DNA of 64,000 nt from Candidatus Bathyarchaeota archaeon (GCA_018396775.1 JAGTRF010000011.1:1-64000), one strand, 5' to 3'; shown: positions 34,054 through 43,539, counted from the first letter of the stretch. Program-made: numbers and translations. Notes: generated by a model not told the origin, from the letters alone.

Positions 34054-34823
34054 CTAATTACTTCTTCTACTTCCTGATACCAGATTTTTTTCGTACCTAT
34101 TCTAGCCCTCATTTTCCATTTTAAAGTTTTAGGATGCTCTTCAATAACTTTAAGCATTTTATCTAAATTTTGTTTTACATGATCCTTATATGATGTTGAC
34201 ATGATGTTAAACGTGCTTTCTTCCATATATTTTTTTATTTTATCAATATTAAGAGTAACTGTATAATAGAAGCCCCAATCGTCAGATAATAGTTTAGCTA
34301 TATGGTTAATATTTATAGCATCATGGTCATTATCTCCAATTTCATGTTCCATTAATAAAATTATCAAATCTTTTACATCCTTTATTGTAAGTTTAACTAT
34401 CTGCATTTTAGTTAAGAATAATTCTGCAAGTGGAAGCGTAGGATAATCTATTTCTAAACGCTCTTTGAAATCGATTTCATGACACATTGAAAGTTTATCT
34501 AGGAATACGTCTACTAATCGATTGTTTTCTTCATCAAAAAAGAATCTTCTAAATTTTAATGCATCCCCCATCATAACGCTTAAGTAGCGTTTTTGCGTAT
34601 ATCCTAATTCTTCAAAAATCTTTACAATTTCTTTAGAATGTTTTGCATAAGCAGCGAAGTCTATATCGGTTAATTCTCTGCCTAAAGATTTATGAAGCTC
34701 CACGTATTTAGGGCAATGAATCCTAATGGCGGTAGCTCCAAGAACCCTTATAGGTATTCCTTTTTCTTTTCCGTACTCAATTACTCTTAAGACTTCTTTA
34801 ATATGATCTGAAAGAGGCTTCAT
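34050..34823 (-). CDS. nucleotidyltransferase-fold protein (AbiEii/DUF1814-like)
   Basis: A 257-residue protein with the pattern of the nucleotidyltransferase fold: IRVLGATAIRIHCP, then RELTDIDFAAYAKHSKEI with an acidic D-x-D-like pair (TDIDF), and a third strand RLVDVFLDKLSMCHEIDF. The first motif has GATA instead of GGxA/GS. AbiEii-type toxins share these features, but this gene lies inside a metabolic operon with no antitoxin partner, so a metabolic or modification role is more likely. It follows the C45 gene by 7 bp. Confidence 0.6.
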   Translation of the reverse strand: MKPLSDHIKEVLRVIEYGKEKGIPIRVLGATAIRIHCPKYVELHKSLGRELTDIDFAAYAKHSKEIVKIFEELGYTQKRYLSVMMGDALKFRRFFFDEENNRLVDVFLDKLSMCHEIDFKERLEIDYPTLPLAELFLTKMQIVKLTIKDVKDLIILLMEHEIGDNDHDAININHIAKLLSDDWGFYYTVTLNIDKIKKYMEESTFNIMSTSYKDHVKQNLDKMLKVIEEHPKTLKWKMRARIGTKKIWYQEVEEVIR

Positions 34824-34830
34824 TTTATTA

Positions 34831-36195
34831 TTACCTCCATTTAATGGAAAATAATGTCCATGGATATGGTATAATATCTTCTAAATAATTTTCTTGCCAT
34901 TTAAATTCGCTGTGCTGTTTAAGAAATTCTTTTGCTTTAAACGGTATTTCGCAAGCTGGCCCCCAATGCGCCCACATAGAACCTTTGATTGCTAACTCGC
35001 TTGCTGTAACTTTAGCATCAACCGCTCCAAAAGGTTCAAATGGATTACATCTCCACTCTAGGAAACCTCTTGGATCAAATTCAACATGACCGCAAATTGA
35101 GCATGCAGAAGGGTTTTCTTTATTTTGAGTTATATCAAAGTGATCGGAAATAATCTTTTTAGCAGCATCCACATTTAATCTACCTTGATATTCTTCCATT
35201 AATTGCTTTAATCTATAATATCTTGCTAGAGGAGATTTATTAAGGTTAGTATAATCGAATGTTGTTTCTTGACGCACTTCATTATTAATAGCTATATTTG
35301 ATCCTATAAAATATCCATTAATTTTTCGTTCAGTTGCCCATTTAAATGCTCCAAGTTCAAGCCAACCAATTTCATTAGTTTTTACATCTCCAATTAAATA
35401 ATCATTTGCCCATCCGCCGTTATTTTTCGTTATCATAATATTAATCCATTCATCAATAGAATCTGAGTATTGAAGCGCTTTTCTACATCTTACAAAGTAT
35501 GGTGTACCTTCAGGATTAAATTTTGTTGCTCCAGTTATTGTAGTTTCTGCAATAATAAGCCCAGCATCGTTAATATCCCAATCTATAGTAGAGCCGCCAA
35601 TTGCTCCAGGCCAAGTTTGAAAAAGCATTTTATGACCTTTTTCAGGAGTAATATCCATGATTACATTATAACCAACGCCTATAATGTATGAAAACCAAGT
35701 GTTATGAGCTAAAATAATTTTCCCATCTTCAGTAGCATTTCCGGTAGCAATAAAGGCGCTGCAATGAGGTTCTCTTCGCTTATTTTTATTTTGCTCATTT
35801 CCTTTACATTCTTTTGAAGTATGATATGATAAAACATCACCATATCCATTAATAAATAAAATATCATTTAATGTTATATAATTAAATCCACGGCTGTTCA
35901 ATCCAGTTAAAATCCCATGAATTTCTTCTTTATATTCATCAGGAGTTTTATCCCAGCATATTTTTTCAGCAGTAGTTAAGAAGTAACTCCATGGTTTTTC
36001 ATAAATTTTCTCAACATAAAGCCTTGTTCTCTTGATGTTAGATGCAATTTCGTTAGCTAACCAATATCCATGCTGAAAACCTACTTGAAATGGTGAACCG
36101 CAAAGGTGAATTTTAATCCATCCATTAACATCTAAACGATGTGAATTCATAAGTAAATGTTGAATCTCTTTGTCGCCTAGTAGATTTGGTTTCAT
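34831..36195 (-). CDS. C45-type Ntn-hydrolase (acyltransferase/amidase, phospholipase B-like)
   Basis: A 454-residue protein. GSPFQVGFQHGYWLANEI near the start and the segment HCSAFIATGNATEDGKIILAHNTWF near residue 140 match the C45 acyl-CoA:6-APA acyltransferase / phospholipase-B-like families. The Cys in HCSAF is expected to become the N-terminal nucleophile after self-cleavage. Later landmarks are GGSTIDWDINDAGLIIAETTI and NDYLIGDVKTNEIGWLE. No signal peptide is obvious, so it is probably cytosolic. In family members the reaction is transfer or hydrolysis of an N-acyl group. Next to an amino acid permease and a PLP enzyme, an N-acyl amino acid or peptide substrate is plausible. Confidence 0.75.
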   Translation of the reverse strand: MKPNLLGDKEIQHLLMNSHRLDVNGWIKIHLCGSPFQVGFQHGYWLANEIASNIKRTRLYVEKIYEKPWSYFLTTAEKICWDKTPDEYKEEIHGILTGLNSRGFNYITLNDILFINGYGDVLSYHTSKECKGNEQNKNKRREPHCSAFIATGNATEDGKIILAHNTWFSYIIGVGYNVIMDITPEKGHKMLFQTWPGAIGGSTIDWDINDAGLIIAETTITGATKFNPEGTPYFVRCRKALQYSDSIDEWINIMITKNNGGWANDYLIGDVKTNEIGWLELGAFKWATERKINGYFIGSNIAINNEVRQETTFDYTNLNKSPLARYYRLKQLMEEYQGRLNVDAAKKIISDHFDITQNKENPSACSICGHVEFDPRGFLEWRCNPFEPFGAVDAKVTASELAIKGSMWAHWGPACEIPFKAKEFLKQHSEFKWQENYLEDIIPYPWTLFSIKWR

Positions 36196-36263
36196 TTTAC
36201 ATTTACCTTTAAATCTTCAATAATTAATAAAATAGTTAAAAAAAATAAGAGGTTTAAAGTATA

Positions 36264-37892
36264 TTATTCAGGAGGAATGCTTGCATGTGCAAGTTCTACT
36301 GGAATGCCCTTTGTTTTATGATATAGATAGGATATATAGTATATTACTGGGGCAATCACGAAAGTTATGATTGTGGTTCCGATGTAAAGCAAATCTATAG
36401 CGCCATAAATTGCAGGGTTAATTGAAGCAGCAGCAATATAAATTGAAATTGGTATTGAAATTGCGGAAATAATGCTTACCACTGGTATACCAGCGATTTT
36501 AGATTTTGCAATACTAGGTGCAGCTTCAAATATGTCTTTTCTTTTCCAAGGATATATTATTCCTGCGATAGCTACTATTATCATGCCGATCCACCAAGCT
36601 AGAATTGAGTAAAGGAACCATTTTAGTGCAGTTGTGTATATGTACAACACGTTCATAATAAAGGATATTATCCAAGTCACTAATATTGCCATGTATGGAG
36701 AGTGACGACGTTCATCAACTGCTGATAGTTTTGCTGGTAAAATTCTATCAAAAGACCAAGCGAATATGTTTCGTACACTAGATAAGAATAATCCCATGGC
36801 CGCTCCAAAAGCTCCAAAAGCAAAGGTTATGCAGAAGAGGGGGGGTAAGTATGGATTACTAGTAGCAAACATTGAAAGAATGCTTCCTAATGGTTCGATT
36901 GGAAATATATCCCAATAATATGAATGGCCATTAATATCGAGGTATGCTAAGCTGTTAATGAATACAGCACCTAGAGTTTTATCGTATAACATATACAATC
37001 CAAAGGCTGTAAAGCCAAAAAGGAATAAAGCACCAAGAATGGAGATTATTTGGGATTTAACGACTCCCTTAACCTCACCAGCAATATATGCGGAGTTTGT
37101 GTACCCCAAGAAGTTTAGAGTGGTATATGTCGTTGCGAAGCCAGTAACTCCAAGACCCACCGGTAATGCTGCAGCAACATCCCATCCCTCACTTTTAGCG
37201 GTATTAATTACCCCCTCAAAGGTAAACTTTCCATCGGTAAGCAGCGCCATTCTATCAGCGAATACTCCTGCTCCATTTAACATAACTGCTGCCCAAATTG
37301 CTAAACCAATATACCCTATAACGATAGATACCCATTCAGATCTAAATTCCCATTTAGAACCGAGATATGATAGAACCCCCATTATGATTAAAATAATGGT
37401 GCTGATGAGAAATTTGGGGTTTGGAGATAGTATAAAGTTGCTTATGTCGATGTATGCGGAGTTTCCAGTCATCATTCCATATGTATAAAATATTGGTGCT
37501 ATTCCCCATTCAGTAATCCATGAAGCGAATGGCCCAGCCCAGCTTAACAATATTAGTGTGATATACCAATTTACTGTAAAGCCTAATGCAGGGTGCAGTA
37601 TTCGGCTGACCCACACATAATCTCCTCCTGATCGAGGCATAGTAACGGAAAGAAGCACGTACATTAAACCGTTTGGAATCATCATCAATATAGCAAGTAG
37701 CGCTGAAAGAGGCATATAAACGCCAGGTCCGAATAAACCTACAGCCCACATTTGATATACCCATGGCCAATATATACCTGGAATTAAAATGCACATCACC
37801 AACGCGTCCCAAGCGCTTATTGTTCTGGCCAACCCTGAAGCTTTTCTTACGAAAATTTCACCAGGTGTCATTTTACAGTACTCCTTTAACAT
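36264..37892 (-). CDS. APC-superfamily amino acid permease
   Basis: A 542-residue transporter with about 12-14 membrane segments. The start (ASGLARTISAWDALVMCILIPG) and the MPRSGGDYVWVSRILHP motif in segment 2-3 are the APC signature. It has no C-terminal UspA domain, unlike the permease at 3.8 kb. It is the first gene of a leftward unit (permease, C45 hydrolase, nucleotidyltransferase-fold, phosphoesterase, PLP enzyme). The gap to the next gene is 68 bp. The 255 bp upstream separate it from the divergent HTH regulator, its likely controller. Substrate: amino acid or derivative, not further defined. Confidence 0.88.
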   Translation of the reverse strand: MLKEYCKMTPGEIFVRKASGLARTISAWDALVMCILIPGIYWPWVYQMWAVGLFGPGVYMPLSALLAILMMIPNGLMYVLLSVTMPRSGGDYVWVSRILHPALGFTVNWYITLILLSWAGPFASWITEWGIAPIFYTYGMMTGNSAYIDISNFILSPNPKFLISTIILIIMGVLSYLGSKWEFRSEWVSIVIGYIGLAIWAAVMLNGAGVFADRMALLTDGKFTFEGVINTAKSEGWDVAAALPVGLGVTGFATTYTTLNFLGYTNSAYIAGEVKGVVKSQIISILGALFLFGFTAFGLYMLYDKTLGAVFINSLAYLDINGHSYYWDIFPIEPLGSILSMFATSNPYLPPLFCITFAFGAFGAAMGLFLSSVRNIFAWSFDRILPAKLSAVDERRHSPYMAILVTWIISFIMNVLYIYTTALKWFLYSILAWWIGMIIVAIAGIIYPWKRKDIFEAAPSIAKSKIAGIPVVSIISAISIPISIYIAAASINPAIYGAIDLLYIGTTIITFVIAPVIYYISYLYHKTKGIPVELAHASIPPE

Positions 37893-38147
37893 TCTTTAAT
37901 TTAATCTCCTTTTTAATCGTCAATATTTTATCTTGACAAATTATTTATAAAGCTTTCGGTTATATAAAAGATATTGATAGTATAACAATATTCCCTCTAC
38001 TTTGCTCAATTTTATATGAAAATTTTAGTTAATATATTTATGTTTAACGATGGAAACTAACATGAAAATTTATATGAAGAAGTTTTAAATATATCTTTAA
38101 TAAAAAATCATAATGTAATACTACTGTTTAAAATATAGGGAGAAAAT

Positions 38148-38612
38148 ATGAGTTTACATAACGGGTATCTTACTAATCGTCAATTCAATATATGGAATAT
38201 GTTGCGAGAGGGTCTTTCGCAAAGTGAGATAGCTAGAAGGTTAAATATTACTCGTCAAGCGGTTAATCAAATGATTAGTTCGATTCCAGAAAAGATTACT
38301 ATGGCTTTAATGGATGCTGCTAAACTTAATAGAATAGAGCCCCGCTACATAGATAATAAAAAAGGGATATTATTTGGTTGGAGTATAGATTTTCAAACTG
38401 AAGTAATAATCGCGTTAAACTCTGAAGGCTTACAGATATGGTATCAACATAACCTTGGAAACTGCAAAATTTGCCCAAATAAAAGAGAATGCAAAAGAAA
38501 CCTTTTAAAAAATGCAAAAAATTTAGGGATAACCCTTAAGTGGAGGGAGAGAAGATTATCCCCTTCAAAACTGTCAAGTTTAATATTTTCAAAAATTAAA
38601 GCAGAAAGTTAG
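38148..38612 (+). CDS. HTH regulator with C-terminal Cys-cluster sensor (Tfx/LuxR-like HTH)
   Basis: A 154-residue protein. The HTH spans residues ~8-45 (LTNRQFNIWNMLREGLSQSEIARRLNITRQAVNQ), similar to the Tfx family. Residues ~65-100 form a small beta domain, and residues 106-115 carry C-x2-C-x5-C (CKICPNKREC), which could bind zinc or an iron-sulfur cluster. Start ATG at 38148 after a GGGAG site. It faces the permease/C45 operon and precedes the convergent SDR, so regulation of the amino-acid island by redox or metal state is a reasonable guess. Confidence 0.72.
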   Translation: MSLHNGYLTNRQFNIWNMLREGLSQSEIARRLNITRQAVNQMISSIPEKITMALMDAAKLNRIEPRYIDNKKGILFGWSIDFQTEVIIALNSEGLQIWYQHNLGNCKICPNKRECKRNLLKNAKNLGITLKWRERRLSPSKLSSLIFSKIKAES

Positions 38613-38798
38613 TTATATAACTCATAAAAAGCTTGATTAAATAAAAATTTAGCATTTTACATTCTTCTATTTAAGGCTTCTTTCAGTAGGCTGATAATTA
38701 AGATAGAACATAAACTAAAAGATTAAACACTATAATTTATGAGGTGAACAGTTGTTTATAAGAAAAATGTTAATTAACAGTTAATGATCATTTTTATA

Positions 38799-39566
38799 TT
38801 ATTGTGCGGTGAACCCTCCATCTATGGGGATAGCGGCTCCCGTTATATAAGAAGAATCATCAGATGCTAGGAATAATACAAGTTTAGCTATTTCTTCAGG
38901 CGTTGCCATACGCCCTATTGGTTGAAGCTGAGCCATTTTAACTCTCTGTTCTTCCATCTTATGCGGATCGCCTTCTCCCCAGAGTTCAATTTCTTTTTCC
39001 ACCATTTCAGTAAAAACATTTGCAGGGCATATACAGTTGACTCTAATATTTTTTGTAGCATATTCAAGAGCAACAGACTTTGTAAATGTAACGATAGCCC
39101 CTTTCGTAGCGCAGTAAGCTGAATAATAGGGGGTTCCAGTTAATCCATATATAGATGATGTATTTATAATGCTTCCCCCGCCACTCTTCAACATTTCAGG
39201 AATTGCAAACTTAGTAACTAGAAATACCCCCTTCAAATTTATATCAATAATTTCATTCCAATCTTTCTCTTCCATTTCTGCAACGCTTCCCACCTTTACT
39301 ATTCCTGCATTATTAAATAGAATATCTAATTTACCATATTTTTCAACTGTTAAATAAACCATTTTTTTAGCATCAGATTCTTTAGAAACATCACCTTGAA
39401 TATAAATGACTTCACCACTTATTTTTTTCATAGCTTTTTCTCCTCTCTCTCGATCCCTTCCTACAATTGCTACTTTAGCTCCTTCCTTTGTAAATAATGA
39501 TGCAGTAGCAAAACCTATTCCTGATGTGCCCCCAGTAATTAAAGCAACTTTATTTTTCAATTTCAT
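38799..39566 (-). CDS. short-chain dehydrogenase/reductase
   Basis: A 255-residue classical SDR. Landmarks: TGGTSGIGFATA (cofactor loop), NNAGIV, the catalytic Ser in INTSSIYG and Y-x3-K in YSAYCATKGA, and IPIDGGF near the end. The Arg in VGRDRERGE after strand 2 favours NADP(H). It resembles the FabG group, but substrate cannot be deduced. It is in the same direction as the alcohol dehydrogenase, TDH and KBL genes upstream, with gaps of 87 bp and more, so they may be one loose transcription unit. Confidence 0.88.
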   Translation of the reverse strand: MKLKNKVALITGGTSGIGFATASLFTKEGAKVAIVGRDRERGEKAMKKISGEVIYIQGDVSKESDAKKMVYLTVEKYGKLDILFNNAGIVKVGSVAEMEEKDWNEIIDINLKGVFLVTKFAIPEMLKSGGGSIINTSSIYGLTGTPYYSAYCATKGAIVTFTKSVALEYATKNIRVNCICPANVFTEMVEKEIELWGEGDPHKMEEQRVKMAQLQPIGRMATPEEIAKLVLFLASDDSSYITGAAIPIDGGFTAQ

Positions 39567-39653
39567 TTTTTACCCTCTTTTCAACAAGTTTCTAGAGAGT
39601 ATCCAATATAAAGATGCTTAAATTACGCGTTTTACTATTTAGCTGCAACTATT

Positions 39654-40688
39654 TTATGGTTCCAGTACAATTCTAACAGGATTTCCTATTCTCTCGTTAA
39701 GAATTTGAACAGCTTTATTCACATCTTTTAGTGGTAACTTGTGACTTACAACGTTCGATAAGTTAAACTGTCCATTTTCAATAAATTTGATTACCTGCGG
39801 AATTTCAGATTTAAGATGGTCTTGAGGACTCATTAACTTAATTTCACGAGTCATTACTTCATCTACGAAAGAGATGGGAACATTATCAAAGCACATACCT
39901 ACTATAACGGCTTTCCCTCCTTTTCTAACACAAGCGATTACATTTTTGATTGTATCAACTAATCCAATTACTTCAAAGCCAACATCAACACCGCCATCCG
40001 TTATATTAAGAACTTGTTTAACTGGATCTTCTTCTTTTGGATTAATTGTAGCTGTAGCCCCCATTTCTCTAGCCAGCTTTAGTTTTGCATTTTCAATATC
40101 TACAGCTATTATTTCTGTAGCTCCAAAGATTTTAGCCCATTGCACGACATTAATTCCCACTCCTCCAAGCCCATAGACAAGAACCATATCACCTGCAGAG
40201 ACTTGAGCAAGTTTCATAGCATGATATGACGTCATTGCAGCGCAGTTCATAATAGCGCCTTCCGGAAAGCCGATATTACGTGGAAGCTTATGAACATGAC
40301 GTTGGGGAACAACAATTTTCTCTGTCCAAGCTCCATCAAAATTCACAGCCATAACTTTAAAGTTATCGCATAAATTATCCTTGCCGACTGAACAATATTT
40401 ACATGTACCGCAACTAAGTACGTAATCTGCTCCAACACGATCACCAAGCTCAACCTTCTTTACATTCTTACCTTTTTCAGCTACGACGCCTGAGAGTTCA
40501 TGACCTAAAGTTATTGGAGGAGGTTTTGCAGGAGGAAATACACCATTAATGGTATGTAAATCAGAGTGACAAACGCCAGCAGCTTTTATCTCTATTAATA
40601 CATCATCATCTCCTAATTCTGGAAGCGATACTTCTTCAAGCCTTAGGGGTTTATGCGGCTCATAAAAACGGGCTGCTAATACTTTCAT
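39654..40688 (-). CDS. zinc-dependent alcohol dehydrogenase (MDR family)
   Basis: About 344 residues. Catalytic-zinc ligands are in GVCHSDLH and TLGHE. The structural zinc cluster has all four cysteines (SCGTCKYCSVGKDNLC), and the Rossmann motif is VYGLGGVGINVVQ with IAVDIENAKL (Asp, so NAD is favoured). The start is the ATG at 40688; a start at 40700 would add four residues. It could oxidise an alcohol or an amino acid: MDR threonine dehydrogenases share this fold. Since an SDR-type threonine dehydrogenase lies next door, I leave the substrate open. Confidence 0.88.
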   Translation of the reverse strand: MKVLAARFYEPHKPLRLEEVSLPELGDDDVLIEIKAAGVCHSDLHTINGVFPPAKPPPITLGHELSGVVAEKGKNVKKVELGDRVGADYVLSCGTCKYCSVGKDNLCDNFKVMAVNFDGAWTEKIVVPQRHVHKLPRNIGFPEGAIMNCAAMTSYHAMKLAQVSAGDMVLVYGLGGVGINVVQWAKIFGATEIIAVDIENAKLKLAREMGATATINPKEEDPVKQVLNITDGGVDVGFEVIGLVDTIKNVIACVRKGGKAVIVGMCFDNVPISFVDEVMTREIKLMSPQDHLKSEIPQVIKFIENGQFNLSNVVSHKLPLKDVNKAVQILNERIGNPVRIVLEP

Positions 40689-40963
40689 AAAAATCACCAT
40701 CTTTAGTAACTTAGATCAGGGCATCCCCCTTAAAAGTTTTTCGATTGTATTATTAAAAACTTAAAAAAATTAAAAAAATATGAATAAGTTAGTATAAGAC
40801 TAAAGAAAAACTGATTGAAAACTAAAAGAATTAAAAAATGAGTAATGAATAACGGTAAGTTAAATTATGGGAAACTTTTTTAATTTTGTAAAAAAAGGTA
40901 TTCTGAGGCGTATAATTTGAGAATAATATTATCATCTCTTATTTTTACATATTGATGGAAATT

Positions 40964-41917
40964 TTAATCATAAAATTTCTTTTGCTTCAACTTTTTAATC
41001 ATATCCTCTACAACTTTATTAAGCTCGTTAAATTCAGGTTTCCAATTCCATTCTTCTCTGGCGATAGAGTCGTCTAAAGATTTAGGCCAAGAATCTGCTA
41101 TAATTTGCCTATAATCTGGTTTATATTCACATGAAAAAGTAGGAATAAACTTTTTAATAGCTTCTTCTAATTCGCCTGCAGAAAAACTCATAGCATTTAC
41201 GTTAAAAACCCTATGTTTTAACTTCGAATCCTCTACCTTTGACAAATCTATTAACGCTTTAATAGCATCTGGCATATACATAATAGGTAGAATTGTATCT
41301 TTTCGTACGAAGCAAATGTAATTTTTTCCTTCTATAGCTGCATAAAACATTTCAACAGAGTAATCGGTTGTGCCTCCTCCAGGTTTGGTTTCACTACTAA
41401 TTATTCCAGGAAATCTTACGCATCGAAAATCAACACCGTATTTTTTGAAATAATAATTTCCTAATAATTCTTCACAAACTTTAGTAATTCCATACATAGT
41501 TTCTGGAGACATAACTGTGTCATTAGGCGTATTAAATTTAGGAGCATCTTGACCAAACACCGCTATAGAGCTCGCTGCCATAAGCTTTAATTTATATTTT
41601 CTTGCAACTTCAAGAATATTATAAAAACCATTCATGTTAATTTCATAACATAATTGAGGGTTTTGTTCGCCAACAGCTGATAAAACTGAAGCTAAATGAT
41701 ATATTGTTTCAACATCATTATCCATAACTATCTTAGCTAACTGTTCTTTATCCATAATATTTAAATAATAAAATGGACCGGAATTACGCAACTCTTTAGT
41801 TGGTTTTGTAACATGTCCTGTCGCTATAACTGCATTTTTTCCATATAAATTTCTAAGCGCTGGAACCAATTCGCTTCCAATTTGGCCGCAAGCACCAGTT
41901 ACAAGTATATTACCCAT
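40964..41917 (-). CDS. tdh: L-threonine 3-dehydrogenase, SDR (epimerase-like) type
   Basis: A 317-residue extended SDR that oxidises threonine to 2-amino-3-ketobutyrate. It matches this TDH type rather than sugar epimerases: GACGQIGSELVPALR, IYHLASVLSAVGEQNP, AASSIAVFG, PETMYGITKVCEELL (Y-x3-K), FRCVRFPGIIS followed by GGGTTDYSVEMFYAA, and LPIMYMPDAIKAL. KBL, which uses the unstable product, is encoded 24 bp upstream on the same strand, so the two form a functional pair. Cytosolic, NAD-dependent. Confidence 0.9.
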   Translation of the reverse strand: MGNILVTGACGQIGSELVPALRNLYGKNAVIATGHVTKPTKELRNSGPFYYLNIMDKEQLAKIVMDNDVETIYHLASVLSAVGEQNPQLCYEINMNGFYNILEVARKYKLKLMAASSIAVFGQDAPKFNTPNDTVMSPETMYGITKVCEELLGNYYFKKYGVDFRCVRFPGIISSETKPGGGTTDYSVEMFYAAIEGKNYICFVRKDTILPIMYMPDAIKALIDLSKVEDSKLKHRVFNVNAMSFSAGELEEAIKKFIPTFSCEYKPDYRQIIADSWPKSLDDSIAREEWNWKPEFNELNKVVEDMIKKLKQKKFYD

Positions 41918-41941
41918 TTAAAGCTTGCTCCATTAAAGTTT

Positions 41942-43147
41942 TTATTTAATTATTCCAAGTTTTTTACCGCATTTCTCTAATACTTCAATAGCTTTATCCA
42001 ATTGCTCTTTAGTATGCTCACTACATAATTGAATTCTTACCCTGGCTTTACCTTTAGCTACCATAGGATAAAATATTGGTAAAACGAATATACCTTCCTC
42101 CCAAAGTAATCTAGCGAATTCTTTAGCTTTCTCGCTTTCTCCACAAATTATTGGAATAATTGGTGTTTCAGTATTGCCTGTATCAAACCCTAAATCTTTT
42201 ACAGCTTTTAAAAAGTATTCTCTATTCCTCCAAAGCCTTTTAACTCTTTCAGGTTCATTTTCTAAAACATCTATGGCAGCTATACAAGCCGCTGCTACCC
42301 CTGGAGGAAGGGCGCCGGATAACAAGAAGGTGCGAGCTTTATTATAAAGGAAGGCACGAATTTCGTTGCTTCCACATGAAATATGACCGCCAACTACTCC
42401 AAAAGCTTTACTGAAAGTCCCCATTTCTAAATGAATCTCATCTCGACCAAGACCAAAATGGTTTACAATTCCTCTTCCATTTTCGCCTAGTACACCTTCT
42501 CCATGAGCATCATCAACATAAACGCCAGCGCCATATTCTTTAGCTATCTTAGCGATTTCAGGTAAAGGTGCGATATCACCATCCATGCTAAAGACACCGT
42601 CTGTTAAAATCCATATATGGTTATATGAAGGTTTATGGTTTTCAACTTCCTCTAAAACTCTAGCTAAATCATTTATGTCTTTATGTTTATATACTACACG
42701 ATCTGCATGACTTAATCTAACACCATCAATTATGCTACCGTGATTAAGCTCATCTGAAACATAAAGATCACCTTTACCGCAAAGCTGTGGAATAACACCT
42801 TCATTAACCATGTAACCTGTTTGAAAAGTTAATGATGCAGGCGCATCCTTAAATTTAGCTATTCGCTTATCTAATTCTTCATGTAAGCTCATATTGCCTG
42901 AAATTGATCTATCGCTTCCAGCTCCAGCGCCATACTTTTTAGTTGCACTTATCATAGCGTCTACAACTTTAGGATGAGTTGATAAATTTAAATAATTGTT
43001 AGCGCAAAGCATAAGAACTTTTTTTCCATTCACTTTACATATAGGTTGACTTGCGGTTTGAAGTTCTTTAAGCTCCCAATTTAATTGCTCCTTAACTAAA
43101 CGATTATATTCCTCCACCATATATTGCGTTGGATGTCTTTTAATCAT
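41942..43147 (-). CDS. kbl: 2-amino-3-ketobutyrate CoA ligase (glycine C-acetyltransferase)
   Basis: A 401-residue PLP enzyme of the alpha-oxoamine synthase family, cleaving 2-amino-3-ketobutyrate with CoA to glycine and acetyl-CoA. Landmarks: LMLCANNYLNLSTHPKVV, SGNMSLHEELDKRIA, TGYMVNEGVIPQL, VDDAHGEGVLGENGRGI and the Schiff-base Lys in GTFSKAFGVVGGHIS. Length and ATG start agree with KBL. Pairing with the SDR-type TDH immediately downstream separates it from the related BioF and ALAS enzymes. Confidence 0.92.
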   Translation of the reverse strand: MIKRHPTQYMVEEYNRLVKEQLNWELKELQTASQPICKVNGKKVLMLCANNYLNLSTHPKVVDAMISATKKYGAGAGSDRSISGNMSLHEELDKRIAKFKDAPASLTFQTGYMVNEGVIPQLCGKGDLYVSDELNHGSIIDGVRLSHADRVVYKHKDINDLARVLEEVENHKPSYNHIWILTDGVFSMDGDIAPLPEIAKIAKEYGAGVYVDDAHGEGVLGENGRGIVNHFGLGRDEIHLEMGTFSKAFGVVGGHISCGSNEIRAFLYNKARTFLLSGALPPGVAAACIAAIDVLENEPERVKRLWRNREYFLKAVKDLGFDTGNTETPIIPIICGESEKAKEFARLLWEEGIFVLPIFYPMVAKGKARVRIQLCSEHTKEQLDKAIEVLEKCGKKLGIIK

Positions 43148-43356
43148 TTAACTCACCATAAATTTCCTTTATTTTTTATTAACCTTAACATATTTAAATC
43201 TTACTTTTTTTTAAATTTTTGAACTTTTTTCTTAATTTTTTTAAGCTTAGTAACGGTTTTAAGTAGGTAACCTTAAAATATAAGCCTTGATAATTTTACT
43301 TTGATGAAGATGGAGGCTTTTATTTTACTGAAAATAAAAGGGAGACTAGAAGCATT

Positions 43357-43539
43357 ATGAAGGAAGATTCAAAATTTAATTATGTTGAACGAGTATATAA
43401 TATTGCGGGAAATAGAGATGTTTTAATTAAGGTTAAAATAGAGAAGCGGGATGAGTTGAAAGATTTAATAAATAAAATTCGTTCTATGGATAATATTTTA
43501 GAGATAACTTCCCATATAACGCTTTCCCGTTATAAGTAG
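43357..43539 (+). CDS. very small RAM (Lrp/AsnC ligand-binding) domain protein
   Basis: A 60-residue protein: ERVYNIAGNRDVLIKVKIEKRDELKDLINKIRSMDNILEITSHI is the second half of a RAM domain, lacking the first strand and helix. It is divergent from kbl by 209 bp. It could be a sensor subunit for the threonine genes, or a shortened remnant of an Lrp-family gene. The pattern of hydrophobic and charged residues is intact, which favours a working gene. Confidence 0.55.
   Translation: MKEDSKFNYVERVYNIAGNRDVLIKVKIEKRDELKDLINKIRSMDNILEITSHITLSRYK

Noticed and set aside
34050-34823. AbiE abortive-infection toxin
   Set aside because: No AbiEi-type antitoxin partner; the gene lies 7 bp after and 4 nt overlapping metabolic-type neighbours.
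40964-41917. UDP-glucose 4-epimerase
   Set aside because: The YHLASVLSAVGE and GGGTTDYSVEMFYAA segments and the adjacent KBL fit SDR-type threonine dehydrogenase.
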